Assembly: GCA_030737875.1 (NCBI GenBank)
Contig: CM060925.1
Location: forward strand, 483,475,514 to 483,539,513
Direction: 5' to 3'
From: Allium sativum
Taxonomy: Eukaryota; Streptophyta; Magnoliopsida; Asparagales; Amaryllidaceae
Length of the DNA: 64,000 nt
Made by a program: the position numbers and the translations under genes. Of the stretch, positions 33,295 to 45,180 are shown piece by piece (the first letter of the stretch is position 1; the number at the start of each line of letters is the position of its first letter). The notes below the pieces were generated by a model. It saw only the letters and a program-made list of their open reading frames with translations. It made no database searches and was not told the DNA's origin.

Positions 33295-33505
33295 AATCGT
33301 GGGTTCGAAATTTCGAACCCCGGGGGTTCAAAATTTCGAACCTCCAGGGTTAGAAATTATGAATCTCAGGTATCCTGAATTTTGAACCTCAAGGTCTCAA
33401 AATTTCAAACCTCCAGAGTTCGAAATTTCGAGCCTGAAGGTCTTGATATTTCGAACTTCTGCGGTTCGAAATTTCGAAACCCCATGGTTCGAAATTTCGC
33501 ACCCC
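33295..33505. repeat. Palindromic array 2 (GGTTCGAAATTTCGAACC type)
   Basis: About eight units of 25-28 bp such as GGGTTCGAAATTTCGAACCC. It begins about 40 bp upstream of the antisense TATA box. The motif differs from the LTR array mainly by TTCGAA in place of TGCGAA or TACGAA. Confidence 0.92.
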
Positions 33506-33529
33506 GGATGCAAAAGTTCATACCCTCAA

Positions 33530-33550
33530 ATAATAATAATAATAATAATA
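33530..33550. repeat. (AAT)n microsatellite
   Basis: About seven AAT units between palindromic array 2 and the 3' LTR. Confidence 0.9.
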
Positions 33551-33840
33551 GTAATATTCATACCCTCGGGTTCGAAACATCACGCCATACGCTCCTGTAC
33601 ACGTGCTCCCTACATGTGTATTTCCATAACTGCAAACACACGAAGGTGGTGCGCTACGAATACTTAGCAATATGAGCACGACGCCGCACCAGCAACGGCT
33701 CGCTCGCAATTCCACAGCGAACGAGCCCGATAACTAACATATGTTTCCCTTTAACTTATAGGACCAGTCGACAACTCGGCTACTACCTCATCCAACGCAA
33801 AGCACATCATGTCAAGACGAGACGTACTTTGGGGTGCAAA
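33551..33840. other. Unassigned sequence before the 3' LTR of element C
   Basis: No gene seen. It ends TTTGGGGTGCAAA, a weak polypurine-like tract directly before TGTTAACCGG. Confidence 0.4.
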
Positions 33841-34108
33841 TGTTAACCGGCTTTTTGGTCCGGTTCCCAAAAGTACATGAGCCACGCTCGACCCAATGCA
33901 ACGCATAGAGCTAAATCTGGAAGGGATGCTTAGGAGCAAAGGAGACAAGGTTAAAGACGAACCACACCACCAATGGCCTCGCAACACTCCTAACACATTT
34001 CCAAACCACCGGTTCGAATCCTTCGGAGTCGCAAACCCGAACCTGGAGGCCCCAAACACCCATGACCTTGGTCTTCGCGCCTCTCATAATGTGACCTTTA
34101 TACCCCTT

Positions 34109-34280
34109 AGGGTGCGAATTTCGCACCCAACAGGGTGCGAATTTCGCACCCCAGAAGGTACGAAATTCGTACCCCCGAAGGGTACGAGTTTCGCGCCTGA
34201 CAGGGTGCAAAATTCATATCCTATGAGGTAATTCGCACCCCAAGGATAGGTGCGAAATTCTGCCATGCATGGGGGTCGGG
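34109..34280. repeat. Palindromic minisatellite in 3' LTR of element C
   Basis: Five or six units of GGGTGCGAATTTCGCACCC and GGTACGAAATTCGTACCC. Compared with 20640-20905 several units are missing, so the array expands or contracts independently in the two LTRs. Confidence 0.88.
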
Positions 34281-34346
34281 TGCGAAATTCTGGGTATGGT
34301 CCCCTCTTTCTACCTACTCCTACCTACCCCTACCTAACTACTCTCC

Positions 34347-34354
34347 TATAAATA
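34347..34354 (+). promoter_or_regulatory. TATA box of element C 3' LTR
   Basis: TATAAATA in CTCCTATAAATACTCC, matching 20950-20957. Confidence 0.6.
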
Positions 34355-34774
34355 CTCCTTGGCCTCACACTTCAAAGGGGTTGGAATTTGTGAACTTGAG
34401 ACCTCTTGACAGCTCCTTTAATGGCACCTCCCTTTGAGGAAGAAGAAGGGCAAAAGTATCTTTTTCCTAATATATGAAATATATGATAATTATGACATCA
34501 TATAACTTAGAGACGAATGTAATGAGATGTCATGAGATGGTCTTGACCTTGTAACCTTGTGTTATCAATAATATTCCAACGACTCCTCAAAGTGAACGTA
34601 GGCCTCTCCCGAGGCCGAACCACTATAAATCTCTCATGTTATTTCCCTTTTCCCGCTCTTGCCTATACGAAAAAATTAATAATTCCTAGTAATTGGAATC
34701 TTGGGTGTTTACGACATTTTTTTGTCTTCAAAACTAGCCATATATTCCCCTAAAAAACACTAACCAAACATAAA

Positions 34775-34901
34775 TTCATTGGGCATTTCAGTGGCCAGGC
34801 AGTCAACCGGTCGTCGACACCCCTTCTAGGGGGCGGTCGATCAGCGGTCGACACCACTTCTAGGGGCAGTCGACCTCCTGGTCGCTGAAATGCCTAATGA
34901 A
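34775..34901. repeat. 127-bp foldback with GTCGAC core
   Basis: Arms 34775-34799 and 34877-34901 are inverted repeats matching at about 22 of 25 positions (TTCATTGGGCATTTCAGTGG and its complement). The 77-bp middle has four GTCGA words and two copies of CTTCTAGGGG. It starts about 40 bp from the end of element C. Confidence 0.8.
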
Positions 34902-35820
34902 CATATATAGCACTGAGGTATTTAATTATATAACAATGTTACTTTATTTTCTTTATACCTTTCCTTATGTTACTACCAAAATAAAGCACCGGAACAGGCT
35001 GTTGGTGAAGGAGTAGCAGACCGCCACTAGTAGAAAGAAATCTTCCACCAACAAAAACTCAACACAAAGAAAAAAGCCTATAGCATAAGGGAACAATCCG
35101 AGAGTTGTGCAACCGACACCATCGTTGAAAAAATGAGCTCAAAATCTACAAAAACAAAGGATACTGGAAGGGTGGTTCCGACACGATGAGTCAACAACGG
35201 AAGGTCACCCAACACTGGAAGCCAATGAAGAAAAAGACTAGTAATCCTACAAACAAGACCAAGAAGGATGAAAGGGCTATCGGTATTAACTTTCTTAACA
35301 CCAAGACATAAGGAAACGAAAGCATCGAAGATGCAGAGTTTGAGACATATAGAAATTAACAAGGAACCAGCCACCGAGACCCCCATTAGATGGTCACCGA
35401 GAGGTTACTTCGATAGGTAACTAACAAAGCTCCGGAAGTAATCTCCCGAAAAGCTAGGACACACTTCAGGAGTCTACCGAAAGGCAAGCCAGAACCCCGA
35501 AGAGAGGCAAGCTCCATGAAGTGTTAATAGCAAGACCGGAAGTCCACATCCGAAAGCCAACATCAGGAAGCTAAAACCTACCGAGATCCATTCACACCGA
35601 CAAATCCGGGATCAATACAAAGTGGATGGACAGGCAATCAAAAAAGCATTTTTGCAGATCGGAACCGTCTTCCTAAGAACAGGGACTAACACCTCAAAAA
35701 GCCATAAGCAAAGCCTTTAGAACCAAGAAAAAAGGCAGCCGAGAACAAGGACTTCCGGAACCAAAGGGAAAAGAGGCCGGTAGAGGCTAATGCTGGCCCA
35801 ATAGCAAAAGGGGCCCCGAT
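34902..35820. other. Unassigned purine-rich sequence
   Basis: Rich in ACCGA, GAAGC and CCGGAA words with no stable ORF. It has the composition of a retroelement leader or U3, but no ends are visible. The minus-strand ORF at 35078-35386 is hydrophobic by composition only. Confidence 0.35.
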
Positions 35821-35825
35821 TTGTC

Positions 35826-35833
35826 TATAAATA
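35826..35833 (+). promoter_or_regulatory. TATA-like box of an LTR fragment
   Basis: TATAAATA in GTCTATAAATAAGACCCC, followed at 35958-35964 by AATAAAG in an AT-rich stretch. The TATA to poly(A) spacing of 130 bp fits an LTR R region. No second copy is seen, so it may be a solo or truncated LTR. Confidence 0.4.
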
Positions 35834-36171
35834 AGACCCCAAGTGTCTCATTTTGGGGGCCAAATTTCCATTTCTTAATCCTGCTTTCTATCAGGAGCAA
35901 ACCCAAATTTCCAAATTAAATTGGGGATTTCTTCAACTCTTGTAATATATCTGTAATTAATAAAGAGGAGAAGTTCGGGACTTAAAAATTTCTCGATTTG
36001 ACAAACATATTGTGTCTATAATGATAAGATAGGGAGTTTACACTAATCTTTCTTATGAAAGAGTTGATCACAATTCTTATGTGGGAAGGAAAGTCTTGAG
36101 TAAAACCAAGGCTTTTCCCTCTTCGAACTTTCATATGTGTCTTAGCTCTTCCATAGTAAGCCTAATGCAAC

Positions 36172-37400
36172 CAGTAACGTCCCAGAAATTTCGACAACTG
36201 CAATGAGAAATTAATTAAAGATTTGATTTCAAACAATCAATTTTTGTATTAATACTTGGATTAGAAATTTAAAATGAAATTTATTGTTTGAGTTGAATTG
36301 AGTTCGATATTTAATTAAGAATGGTTAATTGGAAATTAAACATTTATTGTTAAATATTTGAATTAGATTTGAAATTCGTTGTAAAAGCGTAAATGGTTAG
36401 ATTTAAAAAATAAACGTAGTTAGCGTTAAATAAAATTAGGAATTTTATTTTGAGAAATATATCGAGAATTGGTCTAGATATGTGTATTTGTGTATTTAAA
36501 GAAAATGGAATTTAACGTCTCAAATTTAGAATGAAACAGAGTTGTTGATAGACAAACGAGATAAAATTGATGAACGGACAATTAATTCAGAAATATAACA
36601 ACGTCGTATACAAACAGAGTCGAATTACAACCAGATTGATTTTTATTGTATTTAGAACGTCGAAATATGACAGTGCATATATCTTTGTCGCGTTTGAAAA
36701 TTGGGTCGACTATACAATTATTGAGTGTTCAACGCCAGTTCGTGGTACAAATTTAACATGTAATTAAATAGAATAACCTACCTTATTATTTTTCTACGCA
36801 TACCTATAACCTATAAACGCAACTACCCTAATATGGCGATTTAATGTCATGCTTATCCTCTCTTTTGCTTATTCTATAAATTATGCCATTTGTTCCCAAA
36901 TTATTTCAGAGCAAAATCATTTCCTTTACAAAATTTAATGGTCGAAGGCCAATTGTTTTCCCAAAATCGGTTCCTTTTTCCCCAAAATCGTTTACCCTCC
37001 TCTAGTAAGTTTAAATTGCCACCGCCGAGCGCTGCCTTGTTCTTCCCCACCACCAATATCCCTCCGCACCACCAACTTAAAGTCTCGCTTCTCCTCCCTC
37101 CTTGGCTACAATCAAAATCCGCTGCCACCAATTGTAATAGCTAACTCGCGCACCCAATAGTCATCGTTTCAGCAACCTTCCGATTCAGCGCATCCATCCG
37201 CGCCTCCAAGTCAAAGGCTGCAGCCACCATCGAAGCCCAGCTCGTCAATGTTTGTGTCGTCCCTACTGCTTCCTACTTGTTTCGTATTCGTTGTTTGCAG
37301 GTGAGCATCTCACTCACGATTAACCTCTTGTTTCCAGTATCTCAATTTCAGTAGAAAACTAAGTATCATAGTAATTAAGATATGTGTTAAAATTGTTGGT
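36172..37400 (+). repeat. Possible chromovirus LTR start
   Basis: AGTAACGTCCCAGAAATTTC at 36172 resembles the TGTAACGTCCC start of some Del/Tekay-type LTRs. A TATA box (TATAAATTA) lies at 36875 and a C/T-rich leader follows (36950-37260). The ORF at 36890-37144 falls in that leader and shows no family features. Confidence 0.35.
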
Positions 37401-38380
37401 TACTACACTTGTTTGTGAACACTGGTTGTGAGTTGCATCGTGATTTCTAATTATCTGCTAGATGCTTGAAGAAAAAAAAACTTTGCACCTTAAAATGGTT
37501 ACCGACCACATATTATTTTGAATACAAATGCTGGGTAGTTTTTGGAATATTGTTTATATATGTTGTTCATACATATATATAGATACATTATAGTTCATAA
37601 AATGGTTTGGTTGTTGGATACACAAAATAGGCACCATTTATCCTTATTTATAAATAAGTACAGTATACATATTGTTAACCAAAATCTGGGCCTAACACCC
37701 AAATTCAGTGTGAATTCCTCAAGGTCACAAATCTCATATCACAGAATGTAGATAAAGTAGTAAAAACAGGAAACACACAAGGTTTTCATATTGATTCGGC
37801 TAAAACCAAGCCTACGTCCACTTTATATTTTCTTAAATCCTAAGAAATTACAATTACAATGTTGTCTCACTATCCATGAGATATGTTTATACACAAAAGC
37901 CTTGTGTTATCATGAAGAAGAAGAGAAAAGAGAGGTGATTTTATACACAAAATTCTCGTGTTAGAGTGATTTGAGGAGTACACAAAGTCCTAGTGTAATT
38001 GGCAATGGAGGCCAGGATGTTTCATGCCAAAAAGACAAGAGCATCCTTAAAAATGCCCTCAAATGGTGTATGTATAGCCGTTTCTTGATACTAGTTTGTG
38101 GGACACATGGCACGCGTCCTAAGATTGTCAAAATGTGGTGGAAAACGTCCAAAAATCTTCTCCAAGTCGAGTTATGCCATGTGTAATAAGACCCATGCAA
38201 GTTGGAGTGAAAATAGCTATAAGAATAGGTCAAAATCGAGTGTTGTTGCTGTTCTGGTTTGTGACCATGCCTCGCGAGCTGGAGAGACGGGCTGAAGTGA
38301 GGAATTGGTGAAGATGGTGCGGTCGGGTCGTAGTCTAGGGGTCGACCACGAACGGGTTGTGATCAAGAGGGCGAGCCAGA
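37401..38380. other. Unassigned region with copia-LTR-like words
   Basis: TGTTGGATACAC at 37613 and the stretch GATTCGGCTAAAACCAAGCC near 37794 resemble motifs of Ty1/copia LTRs. No duplicated ends or pol motifs were found. Confidence 0.3.
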
Positions 38381-38384
38381 TGTT

Positions 38385-38480
38385 GTCCCACGAGCCGAGT
38401 GGGGGCGAGTCGAGGTAGCCACGAGCCGAGGTGGGTCCTACGATCTGAGGTGGGTCCCACGAGCCGGTCCATGATCCGAG
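38385..38480. repeat. GC-rich degenerate tandem repeat
   Basis: CCCACGAGCCGAG, CCACGAGCCGAGGTGGGTCC, TACGATCTGAGGTGGGTCC and CACGAGCCGG follow one another at 20-27-bp spacing. The region is much richer in GC than its flanks, and GTCGACC occurs just before it at 38341. Confidence 0.65.
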
Positions 38481-41400
38481 ATAATGACGCTTTGTCACTT
38501 CATCCAAGTGATTGCCAGTCGATGCCAGATTACACCCATTCATGGAAACAGGCATAACTCCCAAACCATAAGTCTGATTGAGCCAAATGAAAGCTCTACC
38601 TGAAGCTAATTCCGAGGGCTACAAGGTTTATGGTGCTTAGCACCGAAATTACTATTTTCGGGCCCAAAATAGGTCGTCTGATAGGAGTTTCGGGCATGTT
38701 TATGTTTGTGATGCGACTTCAGCAAAATCGCTTCCTGTCTTCTGACGATGTTCTCCATACCCGAGCGCGATGCTATCCAGATATTCCATGTGTGGTATCT
38801 TTGACCAAAAAGTGTGTCAACATATATATGTTGGATCTAGATTAACCATAAAGGGGGTGAATAGGGTTTATTGAAAATTAAGCGAGATATTAAAAATATC
38901 AGATCACAGAATGCCGCAGAAAATAAATGTAGAAAGGTAAATGACACAGATATACCCAGCTTCGACAAAATCCTGCCTACTGTTGCATTCTTAAGGTTTA
39001 TACTAGGTAATAGAACAGATCCCATTTACAAGACCATGTAAACTTGTGAACCCCTCGATCCTATTCTAATCCTACGCTCAAAACCCTAGACTGATCTGAT
39101 CCCCTAGATCAGATTTCCCCTAGTTTTATAGACTCTAGTAAACTGTCTAGTTTTACACATGAAACTAGGAAACCACCTAGATTTTACAGAATCTAGAAAA
39201 TGTCAATTAAACCCCTAATTGAAACCCATAGAATTTTATAGACTCTAGTAATTGTTGGATGAATACAGAAGTAATAAAAAATACAACAAAATATAAATAA
39301 AGAAAACCCTAGCCCTTTTGAATTATTAAAGATAGGCTTAGCCTATGTCAAACATGTCGGCCCATTTATTCTTGCTTTTCCCCGACTCCTTTTGTCTCTG
39401 CAGAAATACAAATGGCGGCTTCAATTTGGCGACTTGGGTTTCTTTCAAATCCAAATCGCGACGCAGTTGTTTGATTGTAGAAATTTGGCTCTGGAATTAA
39501 TCTCTGGTGCTCAAATTTGATGCTCCTTCATCATTCGATTTAGTCTCTCTATCTGGAAATCGAAACCTTAAAAAATTGTGAGTTATTTGGTTTTCGCTTG
39601 AATTATTTGAATTGAATTTTGTTGGATTGCTGATCCTTTTTGCTAGTGATGAATATGGTGATTAATATCGGGTATAGAAACACTAGGAATACTCTGATTT
39701 CATATACGTGACTTGGTTGATTTGCGGTTTCCAATTTTGACTTTCTCTGCTTTGAAATGAATTTGAATTTGTTGCCTTTATACATGAATTAATCCGTTGA
39801 ATGTCTGAACAATTCTAGAAATAATTTTGAAACCGAACATTGATTTCTTGCTTCGATTTGAATTGTACTTGCCGAAAATGAGATGCTTAAATCTGGAAAC
39901 ATATAATTCGATTTGCTGGACCCTGTAAAGTTTTGAATAAAATCTGGAAAAAAATAACATAATTGAAATCGGATTCCTAATATAAGAACTGATTTTGAAA
40001 TCTTTACCAAAAATTTCTCCGTTGATCTCTTGCCAAGTATGAATTGAGTTTTGCTATACATTGATCCCTGATTTTCTTGATTGATAGCTTTGCATGAATT
40101 CTTGCCTTGCACCCTGGCTTGTGCACATTAAAAACAGATTTTATGAAAAGAAACCTTCCCCAAAATTGCTTAAATCTGGATTGAAAAACTTACCAAAAAC
40201 ATGACACTGATTTGCTGTTACCATCATATTTACATGTAATATTCTTCTCTAGATTTTGTGTATACATGAATATAAGAGATGCTTCATATATATATATATA
40301 TATATTGCTTAAATTCTCAAACTAAAATGTATACAAACAGGCTCGACTTGCATCACCATTTGCATATGCTTGCCCATTCTTCTTTGCTGTTTGAATTGAA
40401 TCAAACTTGCATTTGAATCATGCACTGCACTTGCTACCTTTCACCATGAATATGTGCTTGAACATGATCACCATGCAAAACTGTTTTTCCTATAACTTGA
40501 GCCATTATGTCATGCTATTTCTGTTTGTATGAAAAGTGTTGAGTTGCTTATGTGTTCATCTCATATGTTGATGCTTTCTGTTGTGTTCGCATATGTCTTT
40601 GATGTGTACATTTTCTTGCCAATGTAATCTTTGCAAATGAATTTTGCTCCACCCAGTTTGTACTAGTTGCATGTATCATTTTTGAATCATTTGGAAAAGT
40701 CAGTGTGGTGTCCATTGAGTTAGCTCCATGCATTTAAACCATTTTGCTTTGTTCATTTCCGAGCAGTTCATATTGGCTTGCACTTGTCCAATTCAGCTGC
40801 ATGTATTTGCGTTGCTGAAAGTCTTCATGCTGCTTTGACCATGATAGTTTGACCCTTGCACTTGAATGTTACCATGTTTGTCCACTGTCTAGTTGAGCAT
40901 ATGTACATGCTATATTGATTTGCACCTACGCTGTTTTGATTCATGCACCATCATTGTATACTAGCTTTGATCAAACTGACTCATGTTTGTGTACCAACTA
41001 GACTTGTTTCACTGTCCATTTTGCTTGAGCCATCAATGCTTCTTGTAATTGCCGTGTATGTTTGACATTTTCAAAACTCGTTGAAACGATGCACATCCTC
41101 CATTGACCATGCATGTTGCTTGCAATTTCTTGACCATTCCGGTTTGAGTTGAACTAAATTTGAGTATTTGTTGTTTTGAACTTTTGCACATTGTGCTTGT
41201 ATGTCGAGATGTTTTTTGATCATGCATTGAGTCGAGTTGGTCCACGTGGCTGCTCCTCAGTTGCACTTTGATTGGCGTGGCAGTGCACACATGTATATTT
41301 ATACATGTGTGTATATGCAAACCATCAGAAAAGATTTCCTTACCCTACTACTATATATATGCAAACTGACTGCCTTGTGGTATTTACAGTGTTTCACTGT
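38481..41400. other. Long AT-rich region, no gene seen
   Basis: Contains AACCATAAAGGGGGTGAATA at 38845, a phrase common near copia LTR ends, and GCTTCGACAAAATCCTGCC at 38960. From 39600 to 41240 the plus strand is T-rich with many TTGCATG/CATGCA words, as in the transcribed part of chromovirus LTRs. (TA)n lies at 40286-40305. No ORF has family features. Confidence 0.35.
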
Positions 41401-41873
41401 GAATATCACAAGCTGTCTAGACATAGATAAATCAGATTAAGTCATGAAAAATAATGAGAAACACACCAGAAATCTAAGGCAAATAAAACTTTAAAATTAA
41501 ATATTATATTCACGCGTATACAGTTTTATTTCTATTGCAATGTACTGTGTGTGTATTTCATGTGACAGGTAAGCAGAAGATGACTGGACTGACAGTGAGC
41601 TGTGAAGACAGAAGACAGTGAATGAAGCAGTGTCTATATATGAAAGTGAAAATGTATGTGTATATGATTTGTATAGACAGAGTGTTGTAGTGAGGAATGG
41701 TGTATGAAGTTGTATATGAATTGAATTGTATATCAGTGATATGTTTAAACAGTGGAGTAAGAAACTTGTACCGTTCAAATGTTGAAATAAAATATTCTAT
41801 TTAAATAAAATACTGTGCGAATATCTGAATGTCTGTATAGTTGTATTTTATTTAAATAAAAATATTATATTCC
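41401..41873 (-). repeat. Copia LTR, left part (split by element D)
   Basis: This continues the minus-strand LTR that starts at 53581; element D separates the parts. On the minus strand a TATA-like CATATATAGACACTG lies at about 41646-41632. The left limit is uncertain. Confidence 0.45.
41869..41873. repeat. Left target-site duplication of element D (ATTCC)
   Basis: ATTCC precedes TGTAACACC here and follows GGTGTTACA at 53458-53462. A perfect 5-bp duplication. Confidence 0.95.
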
Positions 41874-43125
41874 TGTAACACCCCACACCTGCTATAGTCA
41901 CTCACTAAGGGAATGCCATAGCATCGGTGGAGTATTTTTAGTGAGTATAGAACAGTAAAATTACAACAAGACAGATATAATGTAATACTTGAAAATTTAA
42001 AACATCATCTCATAGCAGCGGAAAGTAAAACATGTTTGGTTACATCATAAAACCATAACAAGAGTCAAGTACAAAATATCCATCCTGAATAAAATAAGTA
42101 CATAATCCCACTACTCATAACAAATAGCCATAATAGAAAAGATAAGATAAGCTGAGCTCTACATCTACGGTCCAAGCTCCAAGAGATAGATAAAGCAAAC
42201 TGATCAAAGCCCACTAGCACTAGGCCCAACCTGAGGACCTGAAGGAAAAAGATAAAAACAACGGGGGTCAGACATAAGTCTGAGTGAGTCCTATAACCCT
42301 AACAATACAACCATTAAAGTAATTAGGGTATGATATAAACAAGATACGGTACCTCTGGGGATAATGACTACAATAAGTAGCCCACAAAACACAGGATGTA
42401 CTACGATAATCGAAACGACGTATTTATCCACCCAAGGATAATTACTAGCTTACACCACCCCAGACCTACCCACCCAAGGGTAATTCCTACACTGCACCAC
42501 ACCAGTTCTACCCACCAAGAGTAATTCCTACTTAAAGGTTGATCCCACTTAAAGACTTAGAAAATATAACTAATAGCTTCTGGTACTTCTAGCTGACCAC
42601 GTAGGTGCCGTCTGCTCCTACCTCCACTAGGTGTACCTAGTTATCTTACCCAGTAGTTTCGTGTACCCCTACATAGGTGCCGTCTGCTCCTATCTTTACT
42701 AGGTGTACCCACTACTCCCCATCGATCGGCTCCCTAACGTAGATACCCGTGCTGGTCCCACAGTGGGGTGTATCACTCCCCTAAAGTGGCTACCCATTAC
42801 TATCAACGGTGCACGGCTTTATATCTACACGATGCAACAACGGCTTATCTACCAGCCCGGGCCCACACACGCATATGAAACCCGTTGGACTTGCGTTGCC
42901 ACCGCTACCCCGTTTTGGCCTCTTATAATCAAGCCCAATATGCGTGTCCCGTCACTCGACATGGGTCGAGCCCACAAAGATACGTTTGGGATATTGGTTG
43001 AAATGGGCCCCCACAAGCTACTGCTTAAGCTTGTCATTTTATCTAGTGCATCCCACTTAACCCCTTTTTATAATCATGCCCCCTTACATGTTAGGGTTTG
43101 GTTAAGTCATCCAATTATATTACAA

Positions 43126-43400
43126 TTGCCACTTAAGGCACCCACTAGATTTCCGCATGCCACCCAAGGCACTTACTTGATTCCCCCATGCCACCCAAGG
43201 CACTTACTTAATTCCCCCATGCCACCCAAGGCACTTACTTAACCCTTTAATCATGTTTAGTTACATGTTCCACTCTGGTTAAGTATTCTAATCGTATTTT
43301 CTATTGCCACCCAAGGCAACCCACTAGTTTTCTCATGCCACCCAAGGCACCCCCACTAGTTACTACATGCCACCCAAGGCACCCACTTAACCCCTCATGT
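43126..43400. repeat. GCCACCCAAGGCAC tandem repeats in LTR
   Basis: Seven or eight occurrences of TGCCACCCAAGGCAC(T/C)(T/C)ACT separated by 10-60 bp; the three at 43160-43245 have a 31-32-bp period. The same is found at 50788-51062. Confidence 0.88.
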
Positions 43401-43465
43401 CCCACTACATGCTAATATGGTTAAGTGTTTCTTAATTAATTAAGACCGTGATCTCCCATAAAGAC

Positions 43466-43683
43466 CTCCCACATTAGACTGGCTGTTATGACCGCCTGGT
43501 TAAGCCGGTAGGGTCCGGGCAGTCTTACGTCATAACAGAGTCTAACCTCGTGTCTTTACTTTAATCACGTATTTAATTTGTGCCTAAGACCTCTCACATT
43601 AGACTGGCTGTTATGACCGCCTGGTTAAGCCGGTAGGGTCCGGGCAGTCTTACGTCATAACAGAGCCTAACCTCGTGTCTTAG
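43466..43683. repeat. Duplicated hairpin unit in LTR
   Basis: A unit of about 97 bp occurs at 43466-43563 and 43588-43683. Each holds TGTTATGAC and GTCATAACA as 9-bp inverted arms around 35 bp, flanked by TTAGACT and AGTCTAA/AGCCTAA, which extend the pairing. Only a few bases differ. The same pair lies at 51136-51353 in the other LTR. Confidence 0.88.
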
Positions 43684-43989
43684 TCGATTAATTACACCTA
43701 ATTAATCACCCCCATATTAATTATCCTTAATTAATATCAATTTATTCATAACATGGGTAGACCTAACTCAATAGGTAAATTCCCATGGGGTAGACCTAAC
43801 TCAATAGGTAAATTCCCACTTATGTAAATAAATTTTTTTATGGTATGCTTAATCATACCCATTTCAACATACTTTTAATTAACATATTAATTAACCCCAT
43901 CGTTCCCCACGTAAATCGTCATTATGACATAACATAATAAAGGGAAGATTTACCACACATAACATGGGTTTAGCATATAACTTTATCAT

Positions 43990-45180
43990 GGGTTAAGAGG
44001 ATGTCAACTTGCATATATGAGCATGTATTAACCCAACTATATTCAACCCAAACTTGCATATTATCAAACATGTGTCTTACATAACATGTTGCATATGAAC
44101 TTACATATCATCAAACATGTGATTTGCATAACATGTTGCATATGAACTTACATATCATCATACATGTGATTTGCATAACATGTAGAACTTGCATTTTAGC
44201 ATATACTTAACTTGCATAAGCACTCACATACTTGCATAAGCATTCATATACTTGCATAAGCTTGCATATCATGTTAAACTTGCATTTCAACATATACATA
44301 ACTTGCATAAACATTCACATACTTGCATAGGCTTGCATATTATGTTAAACTTGCATTTCAACATATACATAACTTGCATAAACATTCACATACTTGCATA
44401 GGCTTGCATATTATGTTAAACTTGCATTTCAACATATACATAACTTGCATAAACATTCATATACTTGCATAAGATTCACCTACTTGCATAAGCACATAAC
44501 TTACATAACATGTTGAGCTTGCATGTAAGCATAACTTGCATAATATGTCGAACTTACATATATGACTTGCATCTTAAAGGAGGGTAAACATGCATAGCAT
44601 ATAAGGGTGCCATCTTACATATGTATATACCATATTTAAAAGGGTAAACTTGCATGTCATGATTTATGCATAATACCAAACACTTAGCATGCATAAAACC
44701 ACTTACTTATCATGCATAGAATCAAATACTTATTATGCATAAAATCAAATACTTATTATGCATAAAACCAAATACTTATTATGCATAAAATCAAATACTT
44801 ATTATGCATAAAATCAAATACTTATTATGCATAAACCCACCACTTAACTTGCATAAGCCCAAACACTTAACATGCATAAAACCCCATACTTAGTATGCAT
44901 ACAATCAAATACTTATCATGCATAACGTCAAATACTTTAGCATGAATAACATCAAATACTTAACATGCATAACACCAACTACTTAGCATGCATAAAATCA
45001 CATGCATAACTTGCATATCATGTTACATATAACTTGCATATATTCTTACATATAGTTTGCATAACATGTCACATATGCATAAATGTTTAACATGGTGTTT
45101 TGCATCATAAAACATGGCCTTAACTTGCATTTAACATAAAACTTGCAAATCACATATCATACAAACTTGCATAAATACAT
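43990..45180. repeat. TTGCATA-rich nested tandem array
   Basis: A 1.2-kb block with several periods: three copies of a 72-bp unit (44275-44460, CATAACTTGCATAAACATTC) and seven copies of a 22-bp unit (44690-44840, ATGCATAAAATCAAATACTT). ACTTGCATAA is scattered throughout. The other LTR has it at 51650-52840, with one 9-bp unit fewer near 52675. Confidence 0.92.

Larger units (their letters stand above)
20387..34733 (+). mobile_element. Element C: Tat-lineage Ty3/gypsy with an antisense gene, 14.3 kb
   Basis: Direct repeats at about 20387-21336 and 33841-34733 share most of their length at roughly 85-88% identity by eye, so the insertion is old. Order: LTR, primer site, gag, protease, RT, RNase H, integrase (all plus strand), a 1.1-kb spacer, a 4-kb minus-strand accessory gene, a palindromic array, LTR. 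An extra ORF antisense to gag-pol between integrase and the 3' LTR is known in the Tat lineage (for example Grande and Retand). All genes are broken. The 5' end of the left LTR is unclear, and no target duplication could be confirmed. Confidence 0.9.
33841..34733 (+). repeat. 3' LTR of element C
   Basis: Begins TGTTAACCGG. It aligns with 20407-21336 through the CACTCGACCCAATGCAACGC region, a shortened palindromic array (34109-34280), the TATA box (34347) and the closing GGGTGTTTACGACATTTTTT. Its last bases (CTTCAAAA) have drifted from ATCAACA. The array has about four fewer units than the 5' copy. Confidence 0.88.

Noticed and set aside
35078..35386. 102-codon hydrophobic minus-strand ORF
   Set aside because: No start context or family pattern; the surroundings look like LTR or leader sequence.
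36890..37144. 84-codon ORF with Pro/Ser-rich sequence
   Set aside because: C/T-rich stretch after a TATA-like box, more like an untranslated leader; no relatives in the window.
42703..43242. 179-codon ORF, repeated exactly at 50374-50913
   Set aside because: It lies in the LTR of element D. It crosses simple GCCACCCAAGG repeats and shows no domain; identity between copies follows from the LTR duplication.
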